Origin: Bacillus sp. FJAT-29814
GTDB lineage: Bacteria; Bacillota; Bacilli; Bacillales; Cytobacillaceae
DNA length: 64,000 nucleotides
Reading direction: 5' to 3'
Assembly: GCF_001510715.1 (NCBI RefSeq)
Contig: NZ_LMTJ01000004.1
Span: 124,001-188,000, forward strand
Positions within the stretch are counted from its first letter, which is position 1; every line of letters starts with the position of its first letter. The notes beneath the pieces are model-generated. The model had not been told where the DNA came from, searched no databases, and saw only the letters and a list, made by a program, of their open reading frames with translations. Positions 16,684 to 24,858 of the stretch are shown piece after piece. The position numbers and the translations under genes are program-made.

Positions 16684-16965
16684 ATAGGGGCGGCTCCCTG
16701 GCTGATTTTCCTGCCGTTTTTTTAAAATTTGGATCTGCCACAGGTGGGTCATTTTCTTGCCGTTTTTTTAAAAAGTTGGGTTACCGCGGGTGAGTCATTT
16801 TTCCTGCGGTTTTTCCAAAAAAGTGGATCTGCCACGGGTGGGTCATTTTTCCTGACGTTTTTCTAAAAGTTGGGTTGCCACAGGTGGCTCATTTTTCCTG
16901 CAGTTTTCTAAAAAGCAGGTCTGCCACGGGTGGCTCATTTTCCGCTGTTTCCCCTAAAAAGTTGT
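16684..16965 (-). repeat. 47-bp tandem array (GCCACGGGTGG..TCATTTTTCCTG unit)
   Basis: Units start at about 16684, 16731, 16778, 16825, 16872 and 16918, a 47-base period. Each has a GCCACAGGTGGC-like palindromic head, a TCATTTTTCCTG centre and a poly-T/poly-A junction. Heads alternate between GGATCTG and GGGTT(A/G)C forms, suggesting an older 94-base unit. It lies between the spoIIID terminator and mbl. Confidence 0.82.
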
Positions 16966-16967
16966 AC

Positions 16968-16994
16968 AAAAAAAGGCTATGGTGCTGACACCAT
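16968..16994 (-). terminator. Terminator of spoIIID
   Basis: On the minus strand ATGGTG-TCAG-CACCAT is followed by AGCC and seven T. The stem ATGGTGTCAGCACCAT differs by one base from the dispersed GGTGTCAGGCACC element. Confidence 0.65.
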
Positions 16995-17008
16995 TCGCCC
17001 GTTTCTGG

Positions 17009-17284
17009 CTATTTTTGGACAGCCTCTCCTTCTTTTTCTTCCTTCTGGTACTTCATTTTCGTTGCCTCGCCGCCCCGTAAATGGCGAATGGATTTATGAT
17101 AATCTAAAATTTCTTTGACTTCGTTTGCAAGCTCCGGATTAATTTCAGGAAGTCTTTCTGTTAAATCCTTATGGACTGTAGATTTGGATACGCCAAACTC
17201 CTTCGCAATGACGCGAACCGTTTTTCTCGTCTCCACGATATACTTTCCAATCTTGATAGTCCTCTCTTTGATGTAATCGTGCAC
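17009..17284 (-). CDS. spoIIID: Stage III sporulation transcription factor SpoIIID
   Basis: 91 residues from the GTG at 17284 (VHDYIKERTIKIGKYIVE), which has GGGAGGGCGAG upstream; the B. subtilis gene also starts with GTG at this place. Helix-turn-helix TVRVIAKEFGVSKSTVHKDL (about 22-41) followed by the conserved ILDYHKSIRHLRGGEATKMK basic tail that contacts DNA. It switches gene expression in the mother cell between sigma-E and sigma-K. Adjacent to mbl as in B. subtilis. Confidence 0.95.
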   Translation of the reverse strand: MHDYIKERTIKIGKYIVETRKTVRVIAKEFGVSKSTVHKDLTERLPEINPELANEVKEILDYHKSIRHLRGGEATKMKYQKEEKEGEAVQK

Positions 17285-17832
17285 ACTCTCGCCCTCCCTA
17301 AATTGGATGTGAGTAGTGTGAAATGAGACTCGCTTATCACTTCGACCAATACTGCTATCCGCGTGAGTCATGCCTGGGCTTCGCGATTGTTGAAGCCGTC
17401 TCTGTTTTTTGCGTTCGGATGTACCATGGATGTTCCAAACGCCAGCGATTCACACGGCAGAAAGTTAACTACTTTCTGAATTATACAATGAATAAATCAT
17501 GTCCCCGACTAAGTTCCCGTTAACCTCAAACGATTCCTCACCTCAAACACTCTCTTTGTAAAGGTTTGTAATCATTCTATTAGCTTGGATACGGGTTTAT
17601 GCACAAAATAGCCAAACAGGACAAGGTATTCGTTTATTTTCAGATAAGTCAGAAAACATACGACTATTCGACAACTAGTAAAAAATGCCCAAACCCTTGC
17701 CACGCCTTAGTTTCGCGAGGAAATGACGGGGATTGGCGTTTATTTCCCAAGAAATTTGTCGGAGGAAAGTTTTGTACCGAATCAACAGACCTCTTCGTAT
17801 TTCACGGGCAGCAGCAGCTGTTTGATTTTTTT
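17285..17832. other. Gene-poor gap upstream of spoIIID: nothing recognised
   Basis: 548 bases. Plus-strand frames at 17323-17523 and 17599-17859 have no ribosome site and no recognisable protein features. The spoIIID promoter (expected to be sigma-E dependent) must lie near 17290-17350, but I cannot point to a convincing pair of elements. Confidence 0.5.
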
Positions 17833-18399
17833 TTAATGACCATTCCAATGATAAATTAGTTGCACAACACCAGAGGAGAACGTTCTTGTATGAAACAATT
17901 GTAAATTCAACCTCTGTTTTATATCCATAAACAACGGTTTTCCTTCTCCTAAAATGACAGGGTGAACGGATAATCGAAATTCATCAACAAGCCCTAAACG
18001 GATAAATTCAGTAATAAGACTTGCTCCGCCATAAAGCCAGATGTCCTTTCCAGGCTTATTCTTCAGTTTTATTACTTCTTCAAGAAGATGATCATTTATA
18101 AAAATGGCTTTGCTGTTACTCCCTTTTTGTGTTTTGGAAAACACATATTTTTCTTTACTATGGACTATGCCCCACATTTCTTTTTCAGTTTCATCAGTCG
18201 TCTCCGGATAAAATTGTCCCCATAAATCGTAGCTTTTTCTTCCATACAGAATCGTGTCGATTTGGTTTAAGAAATGAATAAACCCCATCTCAGAATCCAT
18301 AATGCACCAATCAACCTCTCCATTTTTCCCTTCAATAAAACCATCTAAAGTAACGGCTAAATCTAAAATGATTCTTCTCTGTCTTCCGTTAATTGACAT
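17833..18399 (-). CDS. RibD C-terminal/dihydrofolate reductase-like protein (YyaP/YwjB type)
   Basis: 188 residues. The opening RRIILDLAVTLDGFIEGKNG and the later ILYGRKSYDLW and DIWLYGGASLITEFI segments are the NADPH-binding pattern of the RibD-C/DHFR fold. The terminal HPVILGEGKPLF is also typical. Stand-alone members (YyaP, YwjB) are presumed NADPH-dependent reductases of unknown substrate. Ribosome site GGGAGGG before the ATG; apparently monocistronic. Confidence 0.8.
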   Translation of the reverse strand: MSINGRQRRIILDLAVTLDGFIEGKNGEVDWCIMDSEMGFIHFLNQIDTILYGRKSYDLWGQFYPETTDETEKEMWGIVHSKEKYVFSKTQKGSNSKAIFINDHLLEEVIKLKNKPGKDIWLYGGASLITEFIRLGLVDEFRLSVHPVILGEGKPLFMDIKQRLNLQLFHTRTFSSGVVQLIYHWNGH

Positions 18400-18543
18400 A
18401 ACTGGCCCTCCCTTTATAATTCGGGTCTTGTTTTTAAACCGATCTTTTACCTTTATAGGCTAAAACTATTATAAAATAAGTTTATTGTCTTGTTCGAATT
18501 TACTCCACTAGATCAAGAAACTTGACCATGAAAGGACCCAACT

Positions 18544-18882
18544 ATGACACCATTTACCGAAACCGTTATTGAAATTATCAAAAGCATACCGGCTGGCAAG
18601 GTGGCCACCTATGGGCAAATTGCTGGGCTCGCCGGGAGTCCCCGTGCCGCCCGCCAGGTCGTGCGCATCCTTCACTCAATGAGCAAGAAACACAGCCTGC
18701 CCTGGCACAGGGTCATCAACGCCAAAGGCCAAATCGCCCTCCAAGACGATGAATCGTACAATGAGCAACGGCTGTCGCTCGAAGCCGAAGGTGTTGAAGT
18801 CGGCCTAAACGGCACTATTGATTTAAAAAAATATCAGTGGCAGCCCGCAGTCAAAAGAAAAAGCCAGGAAGACCATTTTTAA
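18544..18882 (+). CDS. Alkyltransferase-like protein (ATL), MGMT family
   Basis: 112 residues. It contains the C-terminal DNA-binding domain of O6-alkylguanine-DNA alkyltransferases: KSIPAGKVATYGQIAGLAG, the Arg-finger segment AARQVVRIL, and PWHRVINAKGQ in place of the enzyme's PCHRV. The nucleophilic Cys is replaced by Trp. ATL proteins bind alkylated bases and flag them for nucleotide-excision repair without catalysis. The sequence is complete and in frame, so this is a family property and not decay. Ribosome site AAAGGA. Confidence 0.88.
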   Translation: MTPFTETVIEIIKSIPAGKVATYGQIAGLAGSPRAARQVVRILHSMSKKHSLPWHRVINAKGQIALQDDESYNEQRLSLEAEGVEVGLNGTIDLKKYQWQPAVKRKSQEDHF

Positions 18883-18895
18883 TGGGATCCTGGCT
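18862..18895. repeat. Inverted repeat at the ATL stop codon
   Basis: AGCCAGGA (18862-18869, inside the last codons) pairs with TCCTGGCT (18888-18895). There is no T run, so it is not a classical terminator. Confidence 0.5.
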
Positions 18896-18925
18896 AATCA
18901 TAGCCGAGTTAGAAAAACGAAAACG

Positions 18926-19185
18926 TCTTTTTTACCGTGGCCGCGACTTTCCGGGATCAACGGGTAATATAAACGGCTCTTTTTTACCGTGACTGCAATT
19001 TTCCTAGCTCAATGGGTAAAATAATCGCCCCTTTTTTACCGTGGCCGCGATTATTCTCGCTCTACGGGTAAAATAAACCCTTCTTTTTTACCGTGACTGC
19101 AAATTACCCAACCCTACAGGTAAAATAAATCTATCTTTTTCACCGCGCCATCATTTTTTCCTACTCCACGGGCAATATAAACCAC
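18926..19185 (+). repeat. 52-bp tandem array, arms TTTTTTACCGTG / GGGTAAAATA
   Basis: ACCG following the T run starts at 18934, 18986, 19038, 19090 and 19142, exactly 52 bases apart in every step. Each unit carries a TTTTACC arm and, about 35 bases on, an inverted GGGTAAAA arm, so every unit can fold. It fills the gap between the convergent ATL and PBP genes. Confidence 0.88.
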
Positions 19186-19222
19186 GAGATCCATAACATA
19201 ATGACCGCCTCCAAAGTAGCCC

Positions 19223-21283
19223 TTATTTTAGCTTCATAAAAATATCCTTCACCATCGTGACCGGCACCTTCGATCCGCCCCGATCCTGGACGCCTTCGAC
19301 CATCATGGCAACCAGCAGATTGGGAGACCCATCTGCATTCCAGGCCACAAACCAGCCGTTTTCGGTCCCGGTCTCGCCCTGCTTTTGCTTGATTTCCGCC
19401 GTCCCGGTCTTCCCGGCCAGCGTCATATCCGCCATCTCCGCTACATGCGCTGTGCCACCTGGATCGCTAACCACCTTGCGTAAATACCCTGCAATAAGCC
19501 CAGCATTTTCCGCAGAAACCACCGCCTTCTTCAGCAACTGCCCCGATTCCTCTTCCGCAAGCAAAATCGGCTTCATCATATCGCCGCTGCCATTGACGAA
19601 CGGTGTATAGGCCGACAACAAATGCACGATGCTCATCTCCACCTGCCCCTGTCCATATCCGGAATCAGCCAGCGCGATATCCCGGCTCAAATCGCCAATC
19701 TTGGACGTCTCGAGCGGGTATGCATATCCCGGCTTCTCTTCAAAGCCAAACTGCTTCAAGCCCGCAGCAAACGCCTCTTTCCCCGTCTTCAGTGCTGCCT
19801 GTGCAAAATAAATATTATCGGAGTACACGAACGCTTTTTCAAGATTGATTGGGCTGCCCTCGTGGACCCGGGTCACAAAATAACCGCCCCACGACGAGTC
19901 CTTTTGCCATTTTGGCCCTTGGATTTCCACGGCCTCCTCCGGCCTGATTGCGCCGTTTCCAAGCGCCACAGCGGCCGTCACAGGCTTGAGCACCGACCCA
20001 GGCGCATAGGTCATCTTAAACCGCGTCAGGAGCGGCTGCCGAGCGTCCTCCTGCACCGACTTCCGCTCGTCCGCAGAATAACCGAGCATCGCCTGATTCG
20101 GGTCAAACGACGGGCTGCTGACCAGTGCTAGGGTCTCCCCGGTCGTCGGGTTCAACGCCGCGGCGGTTCCCACCTCGCCAGCCGTTGCTACTGTTCCTCC
20201 CGATGCCCTCGAGCCGCCGCTCATCTCGTCAAAGATCACACTCTGCAGATTGGCATCAATCGTCAGCTTCACGTCCTTGCCATCGGCCACCGGTTTTTCC
20301 GCAATCACTTTCTCGCCGCCGACCTTCTTTTTAATAACAATCTTTACGCCGCTTCCGCCCTTCAACTGTTCGTCGAGCACCTGCTCCAAGCCGCGCTTTC
20401 CAATCACATCCTTGCTTGTATATCCCTTGTCTTTCAATTTCTCGAGCTCATCGGCGGTAATTGGCCCGACATAGCCAATCAAGTGGGCGGCAGACTCCCT
20501 ATAAGGATAAATCCTTGCGTCCACTTTGCGCGTCTTCACCGACTCCAGCGCCACCAACTGGGCGATTCGCTCTTGGTCGTCCATTGGCACTTTCTTCAGC
20601 GGTACAAACATCCCCGGCTTCACCCAGCCCGCCGACAAGGCCTTTTCAATCGACTCACGCGGCATCTTCAACAATGCCGACAGCTGTTCCATCACAGGCG
20701 CCGCCAGTGTGGCACCTGCGTCCGGGGCCGACACGCCCACCTCGTACACCTGGCCGTTCACCGCGAGCCCTGAGCCGTTGCGATCAAGGATTTCGCCCCG
20801 TTTCGCCGGCACCGTGCTTAAACTTATTTTGTCGCCCTCCTGCATGCCTGGAAAAATGAACCCGGGATTCCAGTCGACATACCAGTTCGCCTTATCATCT
20901 TTTTCTTGTTTTTTCAAAGTGGCATCCTGGGTGAAGGTAATCGGTCCCGCGATGCTGCTCATTTTGGCTGTGTAAGTATACTTGGCTTGCTCCTGATCAG
21001 CCTGTTTATCTTCTTTCGGTTTTTTGAAGTCAATCTTGAGGTCAGTAATTTGCAGATCATCGTAGATTTTCTCATAGCGACTGGTGAATTCTTCTTGGGA
21101 GATGTTCTTCTTCGCATCATTCGAAAGGTAACCATACATCTTATCAAACTTACCTTCATTCCACAGCGATATATACTCGGCAAAACGCTCCTGCGGCGTC
21201 GGCTCCTTACTGCACCCCGCAGCCGTTAATCCCGCCCCCAGCACAACCAAAAACAACAACCACACCTTCAATCCTCTACTCAA
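19223..21283 (-). CDS. pbpC: Class B penicillin-binding protein with MecA-type N-terminal domain (PBP3-like lipoprotein)
   Basis: 686 residues. Lipobox TAAGC (Cys 24) follows a signal helix. NTF2-like MecA N-terminal domain (about 30-150), pedestal/dimerisation domain (about 155-320), then a transpeptidase domain (about 370-686). All three active-site motifs are present: SVLK in YAPGSVLKP, SDN in VYSDNIYF, and KTGTAE. Length and layout match B. subtilis PbpC (PBP3, related to staphylococcal PBP2a), an extracellular transpeptidase of peptidoglycan crosslinking. The likely start is TTG at 21283, eight bases after GGAGGGG. Intrinsic beta-lactam tolerance is possible but not shown. Confidence 0.87.
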   Translation of the reverse strand: MSRGLKVWLLFLVVLGAGLTAAGCSKEPTPQERFAEYISLWNEGKFDKMYGYLSNDAKKNISQEEFTSRYEKIYDDLQITDLKIDFKKPKEDKQADQEQAKYTYTAKMSSIAGPITFTQDATLKKQEKDDKANWYVDWNPGFIFPGMQEGDKISLSTVPAKRGEILDRNGSGLAVNGQVYEVGVSAPDAGATLAAPVMEQLSALLKMPRESIEKALSAGWVKPGMFVPLKKVPMDDQERIAQLVALESVKTRKVDARIYPYRESAAHLIGYVGPITADELEKLKDKGYTSKDVIGKRGLEQVLDEQLKGGSGVKIVIKKKVGGEKVIAEKPVADGKDVKLTIDANLQSVIFDEMSGGSRASGGTVATAGEVGTAAALNPTTGETLALVSSPSFDPNQAMLGYSADERKSVQEDARQPLLTRFKMTYAPGSVLKPVTAAVALGNGAIRPEEAVEIQGPKWQKDSSWGGYFVTRVHEGSPINLEKAFVYSDNIYFAQAALKTGKEAFAAGLKQFGFEEKPGYAYPLETSKIGDLSRDIALADSGYGQGQVEMSIVHLLSAYTPFVNGSGDMMKPILLAEEESGQLLKKAVVSAENAGLIAGYLRKVVSDPGGTAHVAEMADMTLAGKTGTAEIKQKQGETGTENGWFVAWNADGSPNLLVAMMVEGVQDRGGSKVPVTMVKDIFMKLK

Positions 21284-21339
21284 AACAAACTCCCCTCCCT
21301 TTATTTCATTCTACCACCTATTGGTATTTTGTGTCATTT

Positions 21340-21398
21340 GGTGTCAGGCACCACCCGTGGACAATTCCCCCATTTTGTCCACCCCACGTGGACAAAAC
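21340..21398 (+). repeat. Dispersed GGTGTCAGGCACC / GTGGACA element, copy 3
   Basis: Core at 21340-21352, followed by CCGTGGACA and, after a spacer, TTTGTCCACC-CCACGTGGACA. This is the fullest copy, with GTCCAC/GTGGAC arms able to fold. Confidence 0.75.
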
Positions 21399-21434
21399 GC
21401 ATCAGTTTTCCAACCTTAGATTTTTATGAATTCT

Positions 21435-21570
21435 TTCATGTTTTATTCATAGTTTGTTCATACTTTGGGGGTAGTATAGAGATATGAAAAGGACAATCTC
21501 TTTCTCTTTTTCATTAACCCCCCTTTATAATATTGCTTGTTGTCCGGCCGTGGGTGCCGGATATTTTTTT
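21435..21570 (+). ncRNA. Candidate small RNA with phased upstream repeats
   Basis: TTCATG/TTCATA repeats start at 21435, 21446 and 21457, an 11-base spacing typical of tandem OmpR-family regulator sites. A possible -10 (TATAGA at 21475 or TAGTAT at 21472) follows. Downstream is a roughly 85-base stretch with a run of six C (21518-21523, AACCCCCCTTT). It ends in an intrinsic terminator with TCCGGC (21543-21548), GCCGGA (21556-21561) and a T run. The only frame is 30 codons without a ribosome site. A C-rich loop and short length recall Bacillus regulatory RNAs such as RoxS or FsrA, but no sequence identity is claimed. Confidence 0.45.
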
Positions 21571-21728
21571 GACTAAATGAGGATATTATCGATTTCTCCA
21601 TCACGTCAAAACCTTGGTGAGACCACTCGGCTCACCGCCTGGCGCAGCAGTAGCACACCCTGCTCTCCCAAAAAAGGCACAAAAAAAAGAGGAAAGCATT
21701 CCCCTTCCCCTTTGGTACATAATTGATA

Positions 21729-22616
21729 TTAAGAATTTTTCTTTTCGGCTTTGTTGCTTGACTGATCGTCTTGGTCAGTGGACTTGCCGCCATCTTCTGA
21801 TTTCTTATCATTTGAAGGCATGTCGTCTGACTTCTCATCTTCTGCAGGTAACCCTTCATCGGCAGGCTGTTCGGAATCGTCTTCATACAACTCTTCCTGC
21901 TTCTTCAATTGTTGCTTTTCGATTTTTGCTTCTTGCAACGAACTCAACGATTTGTCAAAATACTTGTTAGGATTCACCGCGACGCCATCTTTGCGAATTT
22001 CAAAATGGACGTGAGTTCCAGCTTTTTCATTCAACATGCTTTTTCCAGCCTTGGCAAGCACATCGCCTTGCTTCACTTTGTCGCCGACTTCAACTTTAAT
22101 GTCTTTCACCGACGAATATTGTGTTACAATATTTTTGTCGTGCTCAATTTCGATCACATTTCCAAGAACGGAATCTTCTTCGACTCGAGTGACAGTACCG
22201 CTCAATGATGCGGTAACATCAAAGCTTTCACCGTTTTTCATCGTGACGTCGATACCCGTGCTTGGCGAGTACGTATTGTTGTAGAATACTAATGCTGCTT
22301 CCTGCTCCTCAGCTTTAGCGTCGAAATCATAGAACTTTGTCTTGATGACAGCATTTGCGCTGTCAGCCACCGGCATTTTGAAATTTTCCAGTGCGGAGTT
22401 AACCTCAACGGCTGGTGTTTGGTTCTTTTTACCAGCAATATCAGTAGACTTGTAGTCATATTTGTCTGAGTCGCCTGCGCTGGATTGATACCAAAGAACT
22501 CCTGTTAAAATGATTGCTGCACTTGCAATATAGATGGCTGGAAATACCCAACGCTTTTTGAAAAAGCGTTTTACGCTGGAACCTTGAGAAGATCGTTTGT
22601 TTTCTTCCTCTCTCAT
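21729..22616 (-). CDS. spoIIQ: Stage II sporulation protein SpoIIQ
   Basis: 295 residues from the ATG at 22616 (MREEENKR), with GAGGTGAT six bases upstream. Short basic cytosolic N-terminus, one membrane helix (about 25-45), then a LytM/M23 domain (about 110-235) and a long acidic, Ser/Lys-rich tail (about 240-295). The M23 zinc site is degenerate: the first ligand position reads STGIDV instead of HxGxD, while HVHFEIRKDG is kept, as in B. subtilis SpoIIQ. Made in the forespore, it pairs across the septum with SpoIIIAH during engulfment. Confidence 0.93.
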   Translation of the reverse strand: MREEENKRSSQGSSVKRFFKKRWVFPAIYIASAAIILTGVLWYQSSAGDSDKYDYKSTDIAGKKNQTPAVEVNSALENFKMPVADSANAVIKTKFYDFDAKAEEQEAALVFYNNTYSPSTGIDVTMKNGESFDVTASLSGTVTRVEEDSVLGNVIEIEHDKNIVTQYSSVKDIKVEVGDKVKQGDVLAKAGKSMLNEKAGTHVHFEIRKDGVAVNPNKYFDKSLSSLQEAKIEKQQLKKQEELYEDDSEQPADEGLPAEDEKSDDMPSNDKKSEDGGKSTDQDDQSSNKAEKKNS

Positions 22617-22692
22617 TTTCATCACCTCAGCAATCATTCTGAACAGATAACTAGAATTATATACACAAGCTTGAAAAAATTTTTTGAAAAAC

Positions 22693-22723
22693 TTATTTTT
22701 CGTTATGCTTGTGGATTTTATGC
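22693..22723 (-). promoter_or_regulatory. Possible sigma-F type promoter of spoIIQ
   Basis: On the minus strand GCATA (22719-22723) and CGAAAAATAA (22693-22702) are separated by 16 bases. They resemble the sigma-F pattern GywTA / GGnnAnAnT, missing the first G of the -10. spoIIQ is sigma-F dependent in B. subtilis. Confidence 0.35.
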
Positions 22724-22790
22724 ATGAATTTTTGAAAAACATTAGGAAATTTTGCATGAATCATTGAAAAATCTTTCGGAGGTACCCATC

Positions 22791-23219
22791 ATGAAATGGA
22801 TATTACGAGCGTTGCCGCTCCTTTATATGGCCGCCATTTGGATCCAGTCCAGCCTGCCGTCCAATCATTTCGTCGAGCTTCCTGACTCGTCGCTCGACCG
22901 AACTATTAAAGAGTCCCTGCATTTAATAGAATTTGCGATTTTATATGTATTGCTGGTGATTGCGTTGTTAACCCGCCGCGGCGCTTTCACGCCAGGTTGG
23001 AACTTCGCCTGCGCCGTGTTCGCCGCCTTCTACGGCATCAGCGACGAAATCCACCAGTCGTTCTACCCCTATCGCTCGGCGTCGGTGTTCGACCTCGTGA
23101 AGGATTTCACCGGAATTCTCGTCTGCTATTACTTTATCAGCGGGGCACTGTTCCGCGGGAGATTTAGCGGGCTTGTAAGGATGCTGGGGCGCGTGCGGTC
23201 AATTAGCACAGACAAATGA
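22791..23219 (+). CDS. VanZ-like membrane protein
   Basis: 142 residues from the ATG at 22791 with CGGAGG upstream. Four membrane segments (about 5-22, 45-65, 72-92, 105-125). The family signature is visible: HLIEFAILY, then YGISDEIHQSFYPYRSASVFDLVKDFTG. VanZ-like proteins are widespread in Firmicutes; VanZ itself gives low-level teicoplanin resistance, but the activity of chromosomal relatives is unclear. Divergent from spoIIQ and monocistronic with its own terminator. Confidence 0.85.
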   Translation: MKWILRALPLLYMAAIWIQSSLPSNHFVELPDSSLDRTIKESLHLIEFAILYVLLVIALLTRRGAFTPGWNFACAVFAAFYGISDEIHQSFYPYRSASVFDLVKDFTGILVCYYFISGALFRGRFSGLVRMLGRVRSISTDK

Positions 23220-23258
23220 ATGAGCCATTCCGTGAAATTAAGGCACTTGCAGCACAAC

Positions 23259-23290
23259 AACCACCGTCAACTTGCGGTGGTTTTTTTATT
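23259..23290 (+). terminator. Terminator of the VanZ-like gene
   Basis: AACCACCG (23259-23266) pairs with CGGTGGTT (23275-23282), followed by a T run. Confidence 0.9.
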
Positions 23291-23307
23291 TTTTAACTTA
23301 TGTTGAA

Positions 23308-24279
23308 TTACTTTTTCAAAAAATATACCCTATTTCTGAAAGTTCCTTTATGATCGAGGTTCATTGAATGGATTATGCGAATCATGCATCTCGGGGAATC
23401 AACGTGTAGAAATCTCCTCAGTTCGGCGCTGGTGACTAAGGGACCATAAAGAAGAAAACAATCATGAATAGCCTGAATATGGGCAGTTTTAGACTGGATA
23501 TCGCATTTTTGACACCACCATTTTCCATTTGAATATACCATCGGCAAAAATCTGCATTTGGGGCAATGAACTCCAGTGGGAATCTCATTTGGGGACAACT
23601 GAAAGTAATCTAGCAAGTCGGGATTATCAGGAGTGTGTTTTGTTATTAGGAGGCGTTTCACTTTTTTTAATTCTTTTGCATCGAATTTGTCCTTATTTGG
23701 ATTATTTTCAATAACGTTGATTTTCTCCAGCAAGCTTTCCGCATGACAAAGGGTGGCAAGGATATGTTCACAGCCAGGATCTATCCTGAATGTCGCCCGC
23801 TCATTGCTATTGACAAAAAGATAATAGATTGGCACATCGGGACAATTATGTTTTTTCATCCATATTTTTAGTTTTCGCGCCTGAATCCTTGCTTGTTGAA
23901 CCGGATTTTTGATCCTTTCTTCCGACTCTTTCATTTTTAAAATGGTCTCGTTCGTTTCCTTCTTAAAGTGATACTCGCCTTTTCTATTTTTAACTTCTAG
24001 AACGAGGCCAAATGACGAGCACAGAAGGAGAAAATCAATTTGAAAGAAGTATTTGCCCAATTTAAGGCGAAGATCGTGGAAAATATGATATTTCTCTTCG
24101 GGGAGCAGACTTAAGTAAAACATAATTGACTTTTCTCCTTTGTAACCAGCCAGCCAACTCTTATATTCTGCATCAAGTTTAGGTCGGATTGGATTATTAA
24201 AGGGAACTCTCCCATCCAATACTGCAAACTTTTGAAGCCTTACTGAAGGAAGGCATTCCTTTGCAATCATCCATATCAA
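23308..24279 (-). CDS. NERD-domain protein with zinc ribbon
   Basis: 323 residues. The N-terminal half carries a NERD (nuclease-related) domain of the PD-(D/E)XK superfamily: GYKGEKSIMFYL, then FQIDFLLLCSSFGLVLEVKN with the D...ExK catalytic pattern (about 82-97), then a conserved QAR. After about residue 235 a four-cysteine zinc ribbon (CPKC...CQKC) and a small winged-helix-like C-terminus follow. Such proteins are common and uncharacterised in Bacillaceae; DNA processing is inferred. There is a short gap to the repeat array at 24515 on its 5' side. Confidence 0.82.
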   Translation of the reverse strand: MIWMIAKECLPSVRLQKFAVLDGRVPFNNPIRPKLDAEYKSWLAGYKGEKSIMFYLSLLPEEKYHIFHDLRLKLGKYFFQIDFLLLCSSFGLVLEVKNRKGEYHFKKETNETILKMKESEERIKNPVQQARIQARKLKIWMKKHNCPDVPIYYLFVNSNERATFRIDPGCEHILATLCHAESLLEKINVIENNPNKDKFDAKELKKVKRLLITKHTPDNPDLLDYFQLSPNEIPTGVHCPKCRFLPMVYSNGKWWCQKCDIQSKTAHIQAIHDCFLLYGPLVTSAELRRFLHVDSPRCMIRIIHSMNLDHKGTFRNRVYFLKK

Positions 24280-24514
24280 TCCTTTCGATTTTTTTCTACA
24301 TACTTCCCCTTACCCTCCAGTATATCCTGTTAAAAATCCCCCAATATGTTACACCTTTTTGAACGTTTTGTTTTTGATGGCAGCAAACTGAAAAAATAAC
24401 AATCGTTTTTCGATCCAATCCAGCGTCCGTCACCATTAAAAATTCTTCTAAATCAGCGTTTATTAGGCACTTAACTGGCACCTCTCTCTCTTTTCAATTG
24501 AAACCTCACTCCTT
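24280..24514. other. Upstream region of the NERD gene: nothing recognised
   Basis: A 61-codon minus-strand frame at 24296-24481 has no ribosome site or recognisable features. The promoter of the NERD gene is presumably here. Confidence 0.4.
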
Positions 24515-24750
24515 ATCGGCGGAAACCTGCTCTTTACCGGCGCTTTTTGGTACTTTACCAGCGCTTTTTTCATTTTACCGGCGCTTTTCTCCTGTTTACC
24601 GGCACTCCCTGTATTTTCTCACTAGACCATGCCCTTTACCGGCGGATATTACCACTTTACCGGCGTTTTTTCCATTTTACAGGCGTTTTTTCCCTCTTTA
24701 TCGGCACCCCCTCTATTTTTACATTAGACCATGCCCTTTACCGGCGTCTA
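24515..24750 (+). repeat. 20-21-bp tandem array, motif TTTACCGGCGCTTTT (second locus)
   Basis: ACCGGC or a variant occurs at 24515, 24536, 24557, 24577, 24598, 24638, 24659, 24679, 24700 and 24740. The two 40-base steps each cover one decayed unit (around 24618 and 24720, reading ...TAGACCATGCCC). Same motif as the array at 7550. It lies between the spoIID terminator and the NERD gene. Confidence 0.85.
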
Positions 24751-24785
24751 CCGGCTCTTCAACCGGTCTCCGACCCCACCCCAAC

Positions 24786-24812
24786 CAAAAAGCCAGGCAT
24801 CCATGCCTGGCT
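24786..24812 (-). terminator. Terminator of spoIID
   Basis: AGCCAGGCAT (24791-24800) pairs with ATGCCTGGCT (24803-24812); the minus strand continues TTTTTGG. Confidence 0.88.
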
Positions 24813-24858
24813 CAGGTAACATTCATTAAGTTTTTCGCCGCGGCCAGAGGCCCCAAAC

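Noticed and set aside
17323-17859. Plus-strand frames of 66 and 86 codons upstream of spoIIID
   Set aside because: No ribosome site, no recognisable protein features, and they lie opposite regulatory DNA.
21483-21575. 30-codon frame inside the candidate small RNA
   Set aside because: No ribosome site, and the end is formed by the terminator hairpin and T run.
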